From Actinoplanes utahensis (GTDB taxonomy: Bacteria > Actinomycetota > Actinomycetes > Mycobacteriales > Micromonosporaceae), in the NCBI RefSeq assembly GCF_016862455.1, contig NZ_BOMZ01000113.1, positions 1 to 64,000 of the forward strand: a stretch of DNA of 64,000 nt, written 5' to 3'. Shown here in pieces: positions 25,896-35,015 of the stretch. Below the pieces are notes generated by a model. It was not told where the DNA came from. It worked only from the letters and a program-made list of their open reading frames with translations, and ran no database searches. Position 1 is the stretch's first letter; every line of letters begins with the position of its first letter. The translations under genes and the position numbers were made by a program.

Positions 25896-26957
25896 ATGCT
25901 TTCACCCGTACGCCTCAAGCTTTTGATCTCGATCATGGTCGCGGCGCTGACCGCGACGTTCGCCGTCCTCGTCGTGCAGACCGGTCCCGCGGCCGCGCAC
26001 GGGAACGTGGTCGGTCCCGCGTCACGCAACTACGGATGCTGGGAGCGCTGGGGGTCGGACTTCCAGAACCCGGCGATGGCCACCCAGGACCCGATGTGCT
26101 GGCAGGCCTGGCAGGCCAACCCGAACGCCATGTGGAACTGGAACGGCCTGTACCGGGAGGGTGTCGCCGGGCAGCACGAGACGGCCATCCCCGACGGTCA
26201 GCTGTGCAGCGGTGGGCGCACCGAGAGCGGCCGGTACAACGCCATGGACACGCCGGGCGACTGGAAGGCCACGTCGATCGGCAACTCGTTCACGGTGTCG
26301 CTGTTCGACGGGGCGCGGCACGGCGCCGACTACATCCGGGTGTACGCGACCAGAGCCGGGTACAACCCGGTCACCACGCCGCTGAAGTGGTCGGACCTGG
26401 AACTGATCAAGACGGTGCCGAACACGCCGGCGGCCCAGTGGACCCGGCAGCTCAGCAACGGCGTGCAGATCGACATCCCGGCGAGCGTGTCCGGACGGTC
26501 CGGGCGGGCCATGATCTACACGATCTGGCAGGCCAGCCACTCGGATCAGTCGTACTACTTCTGCAGCGACGTGAACTTCGGCGGCGCCGGCGAGCCGACG
26601 ACGCCCACCACGCCGCCGACGACTGAGCCGACCACGCCCCCGACCACCACCCCGCCGGTGACCGGCTCGTGCGCGGCCACCCACACGGTGACGTCGCAGT
26701 GGTCCGGCGGGTACCAGGGCGAGATCAAGGTGACCGCGGGCAGCGCGGCGGTCAAGAGCTGGACGGTGTCACTGACCTACCCGGGTACGCCGCCGATCGC
26801 CCAGGCCTGGAACGCGTCGCTGACCACCACCGGCAACACGGTCCAAGCGTCGAACGTGTCGTACAACGGTGCTCTCGCGGCCGGGGCCAGCGCCACGTTC
26901 GGCTTCCTCGGTTCGGGCAGCCCGGCCGCACCGGCATTGACCTGCGCCGCTACGTGA
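25896..26957 (+). CDS. AA10 lytic polysaccharide monooxygenase with CBM2
   Basis: This secreted copper enzyme (353 aa) cleaves chitin or cellulose oxidatively. The signal peptide ends PAAA before His35, which becomes the N-terminal histidine of the copper brace (HGNVVGPASRNYGCWERWG). The second brace histidine is His215 in IWQASHSDQSYYFCSD. A Thr/Pro linker (about 230-258, PTTPTTPPTTEPTTPP) joins a C-terminal CBM2 (about 260-353, CAATHTVTSQWSGGYQGE). The WERWG and MCWQAW features suggest the cellulose-active branch. AGGAG lies 12 bases upstream of the ATG. The upstream gap (25745-25895) shows no CebR-like operator, unlike the region just after the gene. Confidence 0.93.
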   Translation: MLSPVRLKLLISIMVAALTATFAVLVVQTGPAAAHGNVVGPASRNYGCWERWGSDFQNPAMATQDPMCWQAWQANPNAMWNWNGLYREGVAGQHETAIPDGQLCSGGRTESGRYNAMDTPGDWKATSIGNSFTVSLFDGARHGADYIRVYATRAGYNPVTTPLKWSDLELIKTVPNTPAAQWTRQLSNGVQIDIPASVSGRSGRAMIYTIWQASHSDQSYYFCSDVNFGGAGEPTTPTTPPTTEPTTPPTTTPPVTGSCAATHTVTSQWSGGYQGEIKVTAGSAAVKSWTVSLTYPGTPPIAQAWNASLTTTGNTVQASNVSYNGALAAGASATFGFLGSGSPAAPALTCAAT

Positions 26958-27316
26958 CCCCTCCCCCAGCCCGTTCATCTTTGTTACGATCGGGTTAATG
27001 GGAGCGCTCCCAGAGATCGCCGTCCCCCGTGAAGAGCAGAAATGGAGGCCAGCCGACCGACCGCGTGACACCCTCACGCAGCGCTGAACCTCGGGAACGA
27101 GGCGCCCCACCTCGCTCCCGCCGTGGCCACCCCGACCACGGCAGTTCCCACGAGCGGCACCGGCCCGCCGATCCCGGCCGGCCGGTGCCGCCGCACATCC
27201 CACACAGCCGCTCGACGACACCGCCGCACGGATCCGGGAGATCAAGGTGCCGCGGGGCCGCCGACGCCGGTCATGACGTCACGGTCGGCTCCGGGCTCCA
27301 CGTTCCACATCCTCGG
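26958..27316. other. 359-bp intergenic region
   Basis: Apart from the CebR-like palindrome I see no supported gene. Several plus-strand frames are open because of high G+C but are rich in Arg/Pro and lack family features. The rest may be decayed coding sequence downstream of a former cellulose-regulated promoter. Confidence 0.4.
26999..27012. promoter_or_regulatory. CebR-like operator (perfect 14-bp palindrome)
   Basis: TGGGAGCGCTCCCA is identical to the CebR box that controls cellulose and cellobiose genes in Streptomyces. It lies 41 bases after the polysaccharide monooxygenase gene. Downstream, 27013-27316 holds no recognisable gene on the plus strand, and the next gene runs the other way. 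It could be the promoter remnant of a lost cellulase gene, or regulate a small unrecognised transcript. Confidence 0.65.
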
Positions 27317-28717
27317 TCAGCGGCGCCGGCGGGCGAGCAGAGCCCCGAGAGCGACACCCGCGGCCAGACCGAGCAGGGCACCCGTCTGCGGGCCGTACCG
27401 GGGAGTTGGTGACACCGGCTCCCCTGGCCCCGCGCCGCCTCCCGGACCGGACGATGTCGCCACGGCATCACCGGGCGATGTCGGGGCGACATCGCCGGAC
27501 GGGGGCGGCGCGGCATCGCCCGACGGCGTCTCGCCGGGAAGTGTCTCGTTGTAGGCGTCGACGACGTCCTGGCCGAAACGGCGCGAGCGGGCCGCCGCCT
27601 GCTGGAACAACGTGGTGATCACCCAACCGACGATGATCAGGCTCATCAGCGTCACCATCAGGCCGAGGGAACGGGCCTGGAAACTCCGCGCGCCCAGCCC
27701 CTCCGGGTCGCCGCCGGAGAGACGGTTGAGCAGCCAGTACAGCGCGTCGCCGTAGGTCAGCGGACGTTCCTCGCAGGCCGCTGCCCGCTGGGGTTCCGGG
27801 ATGCGGGCGCAGAGGTGGCGTTCCCATTCGGCCACGCCGTCCGCGCCGACCAGGATGATCGCAGCCATGCCGGCGAGCAGCAGCGGGATGCCGTGCAACG
27901 GGCTGCCGGTGATGTTCGCCGGGACCGGCGGCATGGTCAGCGGCGCCGCCGGATCGGCGCGGACGATGAGGACGAACGGGTCGGCGGTGAAGACATCGAC
28001 CCGCGGCTGCCGCCGTAACGCCTCCCGCGCCCGCACCGTGGTGATCCCGGCCGCGGCGCAGAGCAGATCCTCCGTGCCGGCCCGGGAACGGACGGCGCGG
28101 AGCAGCGACGGGATCTCCGCCGCCGAGGGGACATGGCACAGCGTCATCGACCAGCGGGTGGCCAGCACCTGACCGACTCCGGTCTCGGTGACCTCCTTGG
28201 CCCGGCCCAGGATCACCATCCGGTAGAGCTCCCGGAAGCCGCGGACGGCGAGCACGGCCATGAGGACGGCGACGTACGCCATCGCGGCCAGCAGGCAGAC
28301 GAGAGCCGCCGCCCGCCAGATCTCCCGTCCCCCTGCCGGTTGCGCCCACACGAACGCCGCGACGCCGCCGCCGGCGACCAGCACCAGCGGCGGCAGGAAG
28401 AACATCACCAGGTCCCACCAGCGGTCCAGCCAGCGCAGCCATCGGGATCCGAGGCGCTGCGGCTGCGCCGCGGGCGGCGCCAGGACGGCGAAGAACTCCG
28501 GTGACCACCAGAGCAGGCGGTTCTGCTGGGCGGCGAGACGCAGTTGCAGCGCCAGGGGTGACCGGGTCCGGAACACCCCGGAGACACCCCGGGGGCGAAC
28601 CTCGTTCAGGACGGCCCGGTGCAGCTCCGACCGGCGAACCGCCCGGGCCGCGGTCCGCAGTTCGCCCCGCGACGGCGGGTGCGGGTTCGGCTCGTGAACG
28701 TCTGCGGCTGTGGTCAT
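27317..28717 (-). CDS. hypothetical multi-pass membrane protein
   Basis: The product (about 466 aa) is not recognised. Helices are seen near residues 105-130 (VMFFLPPLVLVAGGGVAAFVW), 138-165, 285-305, 370-390, and a final one before the Arg-rich C-terminus (GALLGLAAGVALGALLARRRR). A Pro/Ser/Gly-rich cytoplasmic or external stretch (about 405-440) includes repeats of PSGDAAP-like units. The last helix plus RRRR resembles a cell-wall or membrane retention tail but lacks LPxTG. The ATG at 28717 gives a compact start; an in-frame ATG at 28744 is possible. Confidence 0.65.
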   Translation of the reverse strand: MTTAADVHEPNPHPPSRGELRTAARAVRRSELHRAVLNEVRPRGVSGVFRTRSPLALQLRLAAQQNRLLWWSPEFFAVLAPPAAQPQRLGSRWLRWLDRWWDLVMFFLPPLVLVAGGGVAAFVWAQPAGGREIWRAAALVCLLAAMAYVAVLMAVLAVRGFRELYRMVILGRAKEVTETGVGQVLATRWSMTLCHVPSAAEIPSLLRAVRSRAGTEDLLCAAAGITTVRAREALRRQPRVDVFTADPFVLIVRADPAAPLTMPPVPANITGSPLHGIPLLLAGMAAIILVGADGVAEWERHLCARIPEPQRAAACEERPLTYGDALYWLLNRLSGGDPEGLGARSFQARSLGLMVTLMSLIIVGWVITTLFQQAAARSRRFGQDVVDAYNETLPGETPSGDAAPPPSGDVAPTSPGDAVATSSGPGGGAGPGEPVSPTPRYGPQTGALLGLAAGVALGALLARRRR

Positions 28718-28816
28718 CGGCCGATTGTCCGACGGCCGGTCCATTGCGGACGCACCGGTCCTCCGGGCGGGTGGGACGGGGCCGCGGCGCGGAGCGGATT
28801 ACCTCAGAATGCGGCT

Positions 28817-29359
28817 ATGAGCATGCACGGGGAGATCAGGAACGCGGTGGGCCTCATCCGGGAGCGAAGTATCGCGCCGCCGTCGCGGCGGGCGGTCGTG
28901 GCCGGGTGGGTGGCGGCGCTGTCGGCGACGGCCGGGTTCATGCCGCTGCATGCGATCTGGGGTGCGGGGATTCCGCTGTTCGCGGAGGCGGACCGGTTCG
29001 AGGTCTGGTACGCCGACGGCGGCGGCGGCTACCTGTGGACGCTCAACGCGCTGGCCGTGCTGCCGGCCGTGCTGGCGCTGGCGCTGATCCGGCCGTGGGG
29101 GCTGGTGTTCCCCCGATGGGCGCCGTGGTCCGCCGGCCGGCGGGTGCCCCGGCTGCTGCTGGTCGTCCCGGGTTATCTGCTGGTCCTGGCGCTGGGCGGC
29201 TACACGATCCTGGCGATGGTCCTGATGGTCGTCCAGTGGGACTCCCCGGAGGCGATCTTCAGCCCGTGGACCGGGATCTACGGCGTCGCCCAGTTCCTCG
29301 TGTGGATCACGGCGCTGGCGGTGGCCGCCCGCTCCTACGACCTGCGCACCCGCGGCTGA
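28817..29359 (+). CDS. hypothetical membrane protein (about 180 aa)
   Basis: Four hydrophobic helices are visible, at about 30-50, 75-98, 115-140 and 150-175. A short N-terminal cytosolic part (MSMHGEIRNAVGLIRERS) precedes them. The pattern of a large first loop containing FAEADRFEVWYADGGGGY is seen in actinobacterial membrane proteins of unknown function. An alternative ATG is six bases downstream. It is divergent from the preceding membrane protein gene. Confidence 0.7.
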   Translation: MSMHGEIRNAVGLIRERSIAPPSRRAVVAGWVAALSATAGFMPLHAIWGAGIPLFAEADRFEVWYADGGGGYLWTLNALAVLPAVLALALIRPWGLVFPRWAPWSAGRRVPRLLLVVPGYLLVLALGGYTILAMVLMVVQWDSPEAIFSPWTGIYGVAQFLVWITALAVAARSYDLRTRG

Positions 29360-29391
29360 CCCGGCAGCGCCCGGCACCCCGTCGGGGCCGG

Positions 29392-29429
29392 ACGGCAGGC
29401 GGGACGCGTCGTCGAGTCCCGCCTGCCGT
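29392..29429. terminator. bidirectional terminator before pcaJ end
   Basis: A perfect 14-bp stem (29392-29405 with 29416-29429) encloses a 10-base loop. It lies between the convergent ends of the membrane protein gene (29359) and pcaJ (29434). Confidence 0.8.
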
Positions 29430-29433
29430 GGTC

Positions 29434-30060
29434 TCAGGCCTGGATCAGGGGAACGTCCAGGCGGGTGGTGAGCTGGTCGAAGGTGATGCCGTCGGTGGCG
29501 ACGACCCGGACGCCGGACGGGCCGAGGTGGAAGGTGGCGACGTCGGTGTAGACGCGGGTCACGCAGGCCTTGCCGGTCAGCGGGTAGGTGCAGGACGGCA
29601 CGAGTTTCGGCTCGCCCTTCTTCGTGAAGAGGGTCATCATCACCCACACCTCCTTCGCGCCGGCCGCCAGATCCATCGCGCCGCCCACCGCCGGGATCGC
29701 GTCGGGTGCGCCGGTGTGCCAGTTGGCCAGGTCACCGCCGGCGGCGACCTGGAAGGCGCCCATCACGCACACGTCGAGGTGACCGCCGCGCATCATCGCG
29801 AAGCTGTCGGCGTGGTGGAAGTAGGCGGCGCCCGGCAACTCGGTGACCGGCTGTTTGCCGGCGTTGGTCAGGTCCCAGTCGGCTTCCTCGGCGGGTACCA
29901 CCTCGCCCATCCCCAGCATGCCGTTCTCGGTGTGCAGAGTGACGCCGCTGTCCGGTTTCAGATAGCGGGCGATGGTGGTGGGCTGGCCGATGCCGAGGTT
30001 GACGTAGGCGCCGGCGGGGATGTCGGCGGCGATGATCCGGGCCAGGTCCTCGGTGTTCAC
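29434..30060 (-). CDS. pcaJ: 3-oxoadipate CoA-transferase subunit B
   Basis: This is the beta subunit (208 aa) of the enzyme that transfers CoA from succinyl-CoA to beta-ketoadipate. The catalytic glutamate, Glu45, lies in LHTENGMLGMG, and the family start DIPAGAYVNLGIGQPT is intact. The GTG start overlaps the pcaI stop by four bases (GTGA). It is the final gene of the protocatechuate operon. Confidence 0.92.
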   Translation of the reverse strand: MNTEDLARIIAADIPAGAYVNLGIGQPTTIARYLKPDSGVTLHTENGMLGMGEVVPAEEADWDLTNAGKQPVTELPGAAYFHHADSFAMMRGGHLDVCVMGAFQVAAGGDLANWHTGAPDAIPAVGGAMDLAAGAKEVWVMMTLFTKKGEPKLVPSCTYPLTGKACVTRVYTDVATFHLGPSGVRVVATDGITFDQLTTRLDVPLIQA

Positions 30061-30719
30061 GCGGCGACCTCCACGAGCCGGTTCACGTAGATCGACGGGG
30101 TCACGACCGCCTCCGGGTCCAGTTCGCCGACCTCGACGATCCGGGACACCTGGGCGATGGTGAGGGTGGCGGCGGTGGCCATCACCGGGCCGAAGTTGCG
30201 GGCGGTCTTGCGGTAGACCAGGTTGCCGAGCCGGTCGGCGACGTGCGCGCGGATCAGCGCGACGTCGCCGCGGATCGGGTGTTCCAGGACGTACTCCCGG
30301 CCGTCGATGACCCGGGTCTCCCGGCCTTCGGCGATCGGGGTGCCGACGCCGGTCGGGCAGTAGAACGCGCCGATCCCGGCGCCGGCGGCACGCATCCGTT
30401 CGGCGAGGTTGCCCTGCGGCACGAGCTCCAGCTCGATCGTGCCGGCCCGGTAGGCGGCGTCGAAGTGCCAGGAGTCGGCTTGCCGGGGGAAGGAGCAGAC
30501 CATCTTGCGTACGCGGCCCGCGGCGATCAGTGCCGCGAGGCCGGTGTCGCCGTTCCCGGCGTTGTTGCTGACGATGGTGAGGTCCCCGGCGCCGTGCTCG
30601 ATGAGCGCGTCGATCAGCTCGACCGGCATCCCGGCCATGCCGAACCCGCCGACCAGGACGGTGTCGCCATCCTTGATCTCCTTGACCGCGGTGACCGGGT
30701 CCGTTACTTCGGTTTTCAT
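30057..30719 (-). CDS. pcaI: 3-oxoadipate CoA-transferase subunit A
   Basis: The alpha subunit (220 aa) has the glycine-rich CoA-binding loop GDTVLVGGFGMAGMP and the conserved SFPRQADSWHFD region. It pairs with the downstream beta subunit. Its start overlaps pcaF's stop by four bases and its end overlaps pcaJ, so all three genes are translationally coupled. Confidence 0.93.
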   Translation of the reverse strand: MKTEVTDPVTAVKEIKDGDTVLVGGFGMAGMPVELIDALIEHGAGDLTIVSNNAGNGDTGLAALIAAGRVRKMVCSFPRQADSWHFDAAYRAGTIELELVPQGNLAERMRAAGAGIGAFYCPTGVGTPIAEGRETRVIDGREYVLEHPIRGDVALIRAHVADRLGNLVYRKTARNFGPVMATAATLTIAQVSRIVEVGELDPEAVVTPSIYVNRLVEVAA

Positions 30720-31897
30720 CGCTGAGCGCAGTTCTCCAGGACGACGGCGAGGGCCTGGCCCACGCCGATGCAGATGGCGGCGACACCCCAGCGCTGGTTG
30801 CGTTCGCGCAGCACGTGGGCGAGGGTGCCGAGGATCCGGGCGCCGGAGGCGCCGAGCGGGTGGCCGAGGGCGATCGCGCCGCCCCGGGTGTTGACGATCT
30901 CCGGGTCGACGTCCCAGGCGTCTACGCAGGCCAGCGACTGGACGGCGAAGGCCTCGTTGAGCTCGACGGCGCCGACGTCGGACCAGTCGATGCCGGCCTG
31001 GCGCAGCGCCTTGCCGGCGGCTTCGACCGGGGCGAACCCGAACTCCTGCGGGTCGACGGCGTGGGCGGCCCGCCCGGCGATCCGGGCGATCGGGTCGAAG
31101 CCGATCTGGAAGGCCGCGGCAGCGGATCCGAGCAGCACCGCGGCGGCGCCGTCGTTGAGCGGGGACGCGTTGCCGGCGGTGATGGTCCCGTCGGCGCGGA
31201 ACGACGGCTTGAGCCGGGCCAGTCTCTCGACGCTGGTGTCGGCCCGGATGCCCTCGTCGCGGGTCACCTCACCGACCGGCACCACCAGGTCCTGGTAGAA
31301 GCCGTCGAGCCAGGCCTTCTCCGAGGACAGGTGCGATCGTACGGCGAACTCGTCCTGCCGCTCGCGGGAGATCTTGAACCTCTCGCCGAGCTGCTCGTTG
31401 CACTCCCCCAGCGACGCCGTCCACTCCTTCGGCATCTTCGGGTTCACCAGGCGCCAGCCCAGCGTGGTGGACACCGCCTCGACGTTGCCGGCCGGGAACG
31501 CCCGGGACGGTTTCGGCAGCACCCACGGCGCCCGGGTCATCGACTCGACGCCACCGATCACCACGATCTCGGCGTCCCCGGCGGCGATCGCCCGGGATCC
31601 GATGATCGCCGCGTCCAGGCTGGAGCCGCAGAGCCGGTTGACGGTGCCGGCGGGCACGCTGGTCGGCAGGCCGGCGAGCAGCACCGCCATCCGGCCGACG
31701 TTGCGGTTGTCCTCACCGGCGCCGTTGGCGTTGCCCCAGTAGACGTCGTCGATCCGGCCCGGATCGAGGTCCGGGGCCTTGGCGAGCAGGCCGGTCAGGG
31801 CGGTGGCGGCCAGGTCGTCCGGCCGGACCTCGGCGAGCGCGCCGGAGTAGCGCCCGAACGGGGTGCGGACGGCGGCGTACACGAAAGAATCTGTCAT
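30716..31897 (-). CDS. pcaF: beta-ketoadipyl-CoA thiolase
   Basis: This 393-residue thiolase splits 3-oxoadipyl-CoA into succinyl-CoA and acetyl-CoA, the last step of the pathway. The nucleophile Cys90 is in GTVNRLCGSSLDA. The GHPLGASGARI histidine motif and the second cysteine in ICIGVGQA are present. The GQALA sequence after the last motif replaces the more usual GQG but should not affect catalysis. Four-base overlaps link it to pcaL and pcaI. Confidence 0.93.
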   Translation of the reverse strand: MTDSFVYAAVRTPFGRYSGALAEVRPDDLAATALTGLLAKAPDLDPGRIDDVYWGNANGAGEDNRNVGRMAVLLAGLPTSVPAGTVNRLCGSSLDAAIIGSRAIAAGDAEIVVIGGVESMTRAPWVLPKPSRAFPAGNVEAVSTTLGWRLVNPKMPKEWTASLGECNEQLGERFKISRERQDEFAVRSHLSSEKAWLDGFYQDLVVPVGEVTRDEGIRADTSVERLARLKPSFRADGTITAGNASPLNDGAAAVLLGSAAAAFQIGFDPIARIAGRAAHAVDPQEFGFAPVEAAGKALRQAGIDWSDVGAVELNEAFAVQSLACVDAWDVDPEIVNTRGGAIALGHPLGASGARILGTLAHVLRERNQRWGVAAICIGVGQALAVVLENCAQR

Positions 31898-33072
31898 TTC
31901 GGCTCCTCGACTGCGGTCGTCCCGGTCGCCGGTGTCGCGGCGGCTTCGGTGGCCGGGTCGGACAGGACACGCTGCGCTATGCGGAAGGCGGTGTTGGCGG
32001 CCGGCACACCGCAGTAGATCGCGGTCTGCAGGATCAGCTCCTTGATCTCGTCATCGGACAGCCCGTTGGTACGGGCCGCCCGCACATGCATCGCCAGCTC
32101 CTCATCATGTCCGAGAGCGATCAGGGCGGTCAGGGTGATCAGGGATCGGTCGCGGCGTTCCAGGCCGGGACGGGTCCAGATCTCGTTCCAGGCGTACCGG
32201 GTGATCAGGTCCTGGAAGTCACGGGTGAACGCGGTGGTTCCGGCGGTCGCCCGGTCCACGTGCGCCGGGCCGAGCACCTCGCGGCGCACCGCGATCCCGG
32301 CCGCCCGCACCTCGTCGAAGTGCTGGTCCAGCAGGAACGCGACGACCTCCGGGTTCTCCGCGGGGGCCAGGTGCGCGACACCGTCGAGGACGACCAGGCG
32401 GCCGTGCAGGACACCGTCGGCGATCGCCTGGAGGCTGTCCGGCGGGGTCGGCTTGTCGTGGGCGCCGGCGACGGCCAGCACCGGCGCGGCGATCTCGGCG
32501 AGCCGGTCGCGGACGTCGAACTCGGCGAGCGCCTCGCACGAACGGGCGTAGCTCTCCGGGTGCGTGCCGCGCAGCGCGTCCAGCAGCACCTCGGCGATCT
32601 CCGGCTGCCGCCCGGCGAACCCGGGAGCGAACCAGCGGTCCCGGGAGCCGTCGACCACCGCGCCGATCCCCTCGGCCCGGACCAGGTTCGCCCGGTCGTG
32701 CCACATCTGCGCCGTGCCGATCCGCGCGCCGGTGCAGAGCAGCACCGCGCCGGTCACCCGCTCCGGCGCGTCCAGCAGCAGTTGCAGCCCGACCGCGCCG
32801 CCGAGCGAGTCGCCGGCGTAGCCGAACGCCTCCCCGGGCCGGATCCGCTCGGCCAGCGCGAGCACCTCGGCCGCCAGGTCGGCGACGGTGAACGGGCCGG
32901 TCGCCGGGGCGCTGCGGCCCTGGCCGGGCAGATCCCAGCCGACCACGTGGTAGCGGCCGTAGAGGCGGCCGGCGCACCGGGCCCACAGCGCTTCCACGCT
33001 GGTCCCGACCGACGGGCCGAGCAGCAGCAGCGGCCGGTCGGCCGCCTCGACGAAGGTGGTGGCGGTCAGCAT
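31894..33072 (-). CDS. pcaL: fused enol-lactone hydrolase / 4-carboxymuconolactone decarboxylase
   Basis: The product (392 aa) joins two pathway enzymes, an arrangement known as PcaL in actinobacteria. The N-terminal alpha/beta hydrolase (about 1-250, PcaD part) has the nucleophile in YAGDSLGGAVGLQ and the histidine in DGVAHLAPAENP. The C-terminal decarboxylase (about 265-375, PcaC part) shows TAFTRDFQDLITRYAWNEIWTR and HVRAARTNGLSDDEIKE. Together they convert 4-carboxymuconolactone to beta-ketoadipate. The start overlaps pcaB by seven bases. Confidence 0.94.
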   Translation of the reverse strand: MLTATTFVEAADRPLLLLGPSVGTSVEALWARCAGRLYGRYHVVGWDLPGQGRSAPATGPFTVADLAAEVLALAERIRPGEAFGYAGDSLGGAVGLQLLLDAPERVTGAVLLCTGARIGTAQMWHDRANLVRAEGIGAVVDGSRDRWFAPGFAGRQPEIAEVLLDALRGTHPESYARSCEALAEFDVRDRLAEIAAPVLAVAGAHDKPTPPDSLQAIADGVLHGRLVVLDGVAHLAPAENPEVVAFLLDQHFDEVRAAGIAVRREVLGPAHVDRATAGTTAFTRDFQDLITRYAWNEIWTRPGLERRDRSLITLTALIALGHDEELAMHVRAARTNGLSDDEIKELILQTAIYCGVPAANTAFRIAQRVLSDPATEAAATPATGTTAVEEPK

Positions 33073-34277
33073 TTCGGGGGCTCCTCGGCGCGGGCGATGG
33101 CGGCGTCGACGATCTCGTCGGTGGCGCCCGGGTACGGCTCGCCGGGGGCCGCTTCCGGGGCGATCGAACGCTGCTCGGCGTCGATGCCGGGGCGGGCGGC
33201 GGCCAGGTTGGCGAGCATCCGGGACGTCTCCACGCGCAGGCCGGCCAGGAGTTCGGCGGTCTGCGCGCCGGCGGTGACGGTCCGGCGGGCCAGGGTGCGC
33301 AGGGTGGCCCACTCGACGTGCCAGCCGCCGTCCGGGCGTTCGTCGACGGCGGCGGCCGCGCCGGCGTGCACGGTCGCCGCCAGGAACGGCGCGGCCAGGG
33401 CGGCCCGGCGGATCAGGATCGACAGGACCGGGTTCTGCTTGTTCGGCATGGCCGACGAGCCGCCCCGGCCGGCGACCGTGCCCTCGGCCAGTTCGTGGAT
33501 CTCCGGGCGGGCGCCGACGAGCACGTCGTTGGCGATCCGGCCCCACGCGTCGGTGCAGGTGACCAGGGCGTCGGCGATCCCGGTCAGCGGGGCGCGGGCG
33601 GTGTGCCAGGGACCGCGGACCGGCAGGCCGAGGGTGGCGGCGGTGGTCTCGACCAGGTCGCGGACCACGGCCGGGGACCCGGCCAGCGCGACCGGCGCGG
33701 CCAGGCTCCCGGCGGCCCCGCCGATCTGCAGCGGGAGGTCGGCGGCCGCCGCGAGACGGTCTCGGGCGTCCAGCACGCCGGTCAGCCAGCCGGCGGCCTT
33801 CAGACCGAAGGTGATCGGGATGGCGTGCTGGGTCAGGGTACGGCCGGTCATCGGGGTCGAGCGGTGCTCGCCGGCGAGCCGGGCCAGGCCGGCGACCTGC
33901 GCGGCCAGGTCGTCGCGGATCCGGGACACCGTGTCGCGCAGGCACAGGACCAGGCCGGTGTCGATGACGTCCTGGCTGGTCAGGCCCTTGTGAAGCCATT
34001 TCGCGGCGGCCGGGTTGCGGGCTTCCAGGCGGGTACGGAGCAGCTTGAGCAACGGGATCAGCGGGTTGCCGCCGGACTCGGCGCCGGCGGCGACGAGCGA
34101 GACGTCGTCCGGGCCGATCAGGCCGGTCAGGTCGTCGCGGGCGCCCGGGTCGGCGATGCCGTGCAGGACCAGGGCGTCCAGCCAGGCGGCCTCGGCCCGG
34201 ACCATGGCCGACAGCACCGACGCGTCGGTGAACAGGTCACCGGCCCGGTCGTCGCCCGGCCACAACAGGTCACTCAC
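33066..34277 (-). CDS. pcaB: 3-carboxy-cis,cis-muconate cycloisomerase
   Basis: The enzyme (403 aa) is in the fumarase/aspartase superfamily and lactonises 3-carboxymuconate. The signature loop GGSSAMPNKQNPVL and the TSQDVIDTGLVL segment are intact. The GTG at 34277 is chosen because GGGGAG lies six bases upstream; an extended version would add 38 Gly/Cys-rich residues that are not coding-like. A 174-base gap separates it from pcaG, the only sizeable gap in the operon, so an internal promoter is possible. Confidence 0.92.
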   Translation of the reverse strand: MSDLLWPGDDRAGDLFTDASVLSAMVRAEAAWLDALVLHGIADPGARDDLTGLIGPDDVSLVAAGAESGGNPLIPLLKLLRTRLEARNPAAAKWLHKGLTSQDVIDTGLVLCLRDTVSRIRDDLAAQVAGLARLAGEHRSTPMTGRTLTQHAIPITFGLKAAGWLTGVLDARDRLAAAADLPLQIGGAAGSLAAPVALAGSPAVVRDLVETTAATLGLPVRGPWHTARAPLTGIADALVTCTDAWGRIANDVLVGARPEIHELAEGTVAGRGGSSAMPNKQNPVLSILIRRAALAAPFLAATVHAGAAAAVDERPDGGWHVEWATLRTLARRTVTAGAQTAELLAGLRVETSRMLANLAAARPGIDAEQRSIAPEAAPGEPYPGATDEIVDAAIARAEEPPKC

Positions 34278-34451
34278 CACATGCTCCCCACGGGGCCGTC
34301 CACACCACGGTTCCGCTCCCTCGACACAGCCCCATCCGGCCGCCACGCCTCCTCCGCCGGTCCCGCACACGCTCATGCCGTACCCATGCATGATCGGCGG
34401 CCATCCGCACCCGCCTGCCCGCCGCGACCCATCGGCAAACGCCGCGAGCTG

Positions 34452-35015
34452 CTACGCCCATGCGTCGCGGAGGCGGGGGTAGGCGAGGAAGACCGTCTCG
34501 GCGTCGCCCTGGAGGTGCACGTCGAAGACCAGGCCGCCGGGTTCGCGGGTGACGATCAGGGTGGAGCGGCGGGCCGGGTCGACCGCGCCGAGCAGCGTGT
34601 CAGCGGCCAGCGCGGACTCGTCGTCGGGCAGGTACGCGCGGGTGAACAGCCGGTCGAGCAGGCCGCGCGCGAAGACGGTGACCGCGAAGAACGGCGCCTT
34701 GCCGGCCTCGGTGGCGCCCGGTTCGAGGGTGGCGAACTGGTAGTGGCCGTCCGGGTCGGTGGCGGCACGGCCCCAGCCGGTGAAGGTCCAGCCGTCACGG
34801 CGCAGCGAGCCGGCCTGCCGTGGGATGTGGCCCTGCGAGTCGGCCTGCCAGATCTCCAGGACCGCGTCCGGCACCGGGTTGCCGTGACCGTCGTAGACGT
34901 GGCCGTGCAGCCGCACCGCCTTCGGGTGGCCGGGCGGTACCAGCTCGTTCATCCGGTCGTATTCCAGGCCCAGGTGGAAGAAGGGACCGACGGTCTGGCC
35001 GGGGACGGCGCTCAT
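34452..35015 (-). CDS. pcaG: protocatechuate 3,4-dioxygenase alpha subunit
   Basis: The alpha chain (187 aa) shows the intradiol dioxygenase fold: QTVGPFFHLGLEY, VRLHGHVYDGHGNPVPDAVLEIWQAD, and FFAVTVFARGLLDRLFTRAYLP. As usual for alpha subunits it lacks the full set of iron ligands. The ATG overlaps the pcaH stop by four bases. Confidence 0.93.
   Translation of the reverse strand: MSAVPGQTVGPFFHLGLEYDRMNELVPPGHPKAVRLHGHVYDGHGNPVPDAVLEIWQADSQGHIPRQAGSLRRDGWTFTGWGRAATDPDGHYQFATLEPGATEAGKAPFFAVTVFARGLLDRLFTRAYLPDDESALAADTLLGAVDPARRSTLIVTREPGGLVFDVHLQGDAETVFLAYPRLRDAWA

Noticed and set aside
27029..27316. Plus-strand frames after the CebR-like box
   Set aside because: They are Arg/Pro-rich with no cellulase, carbohydrate-binding or regulator motif, so I did not call a gene.
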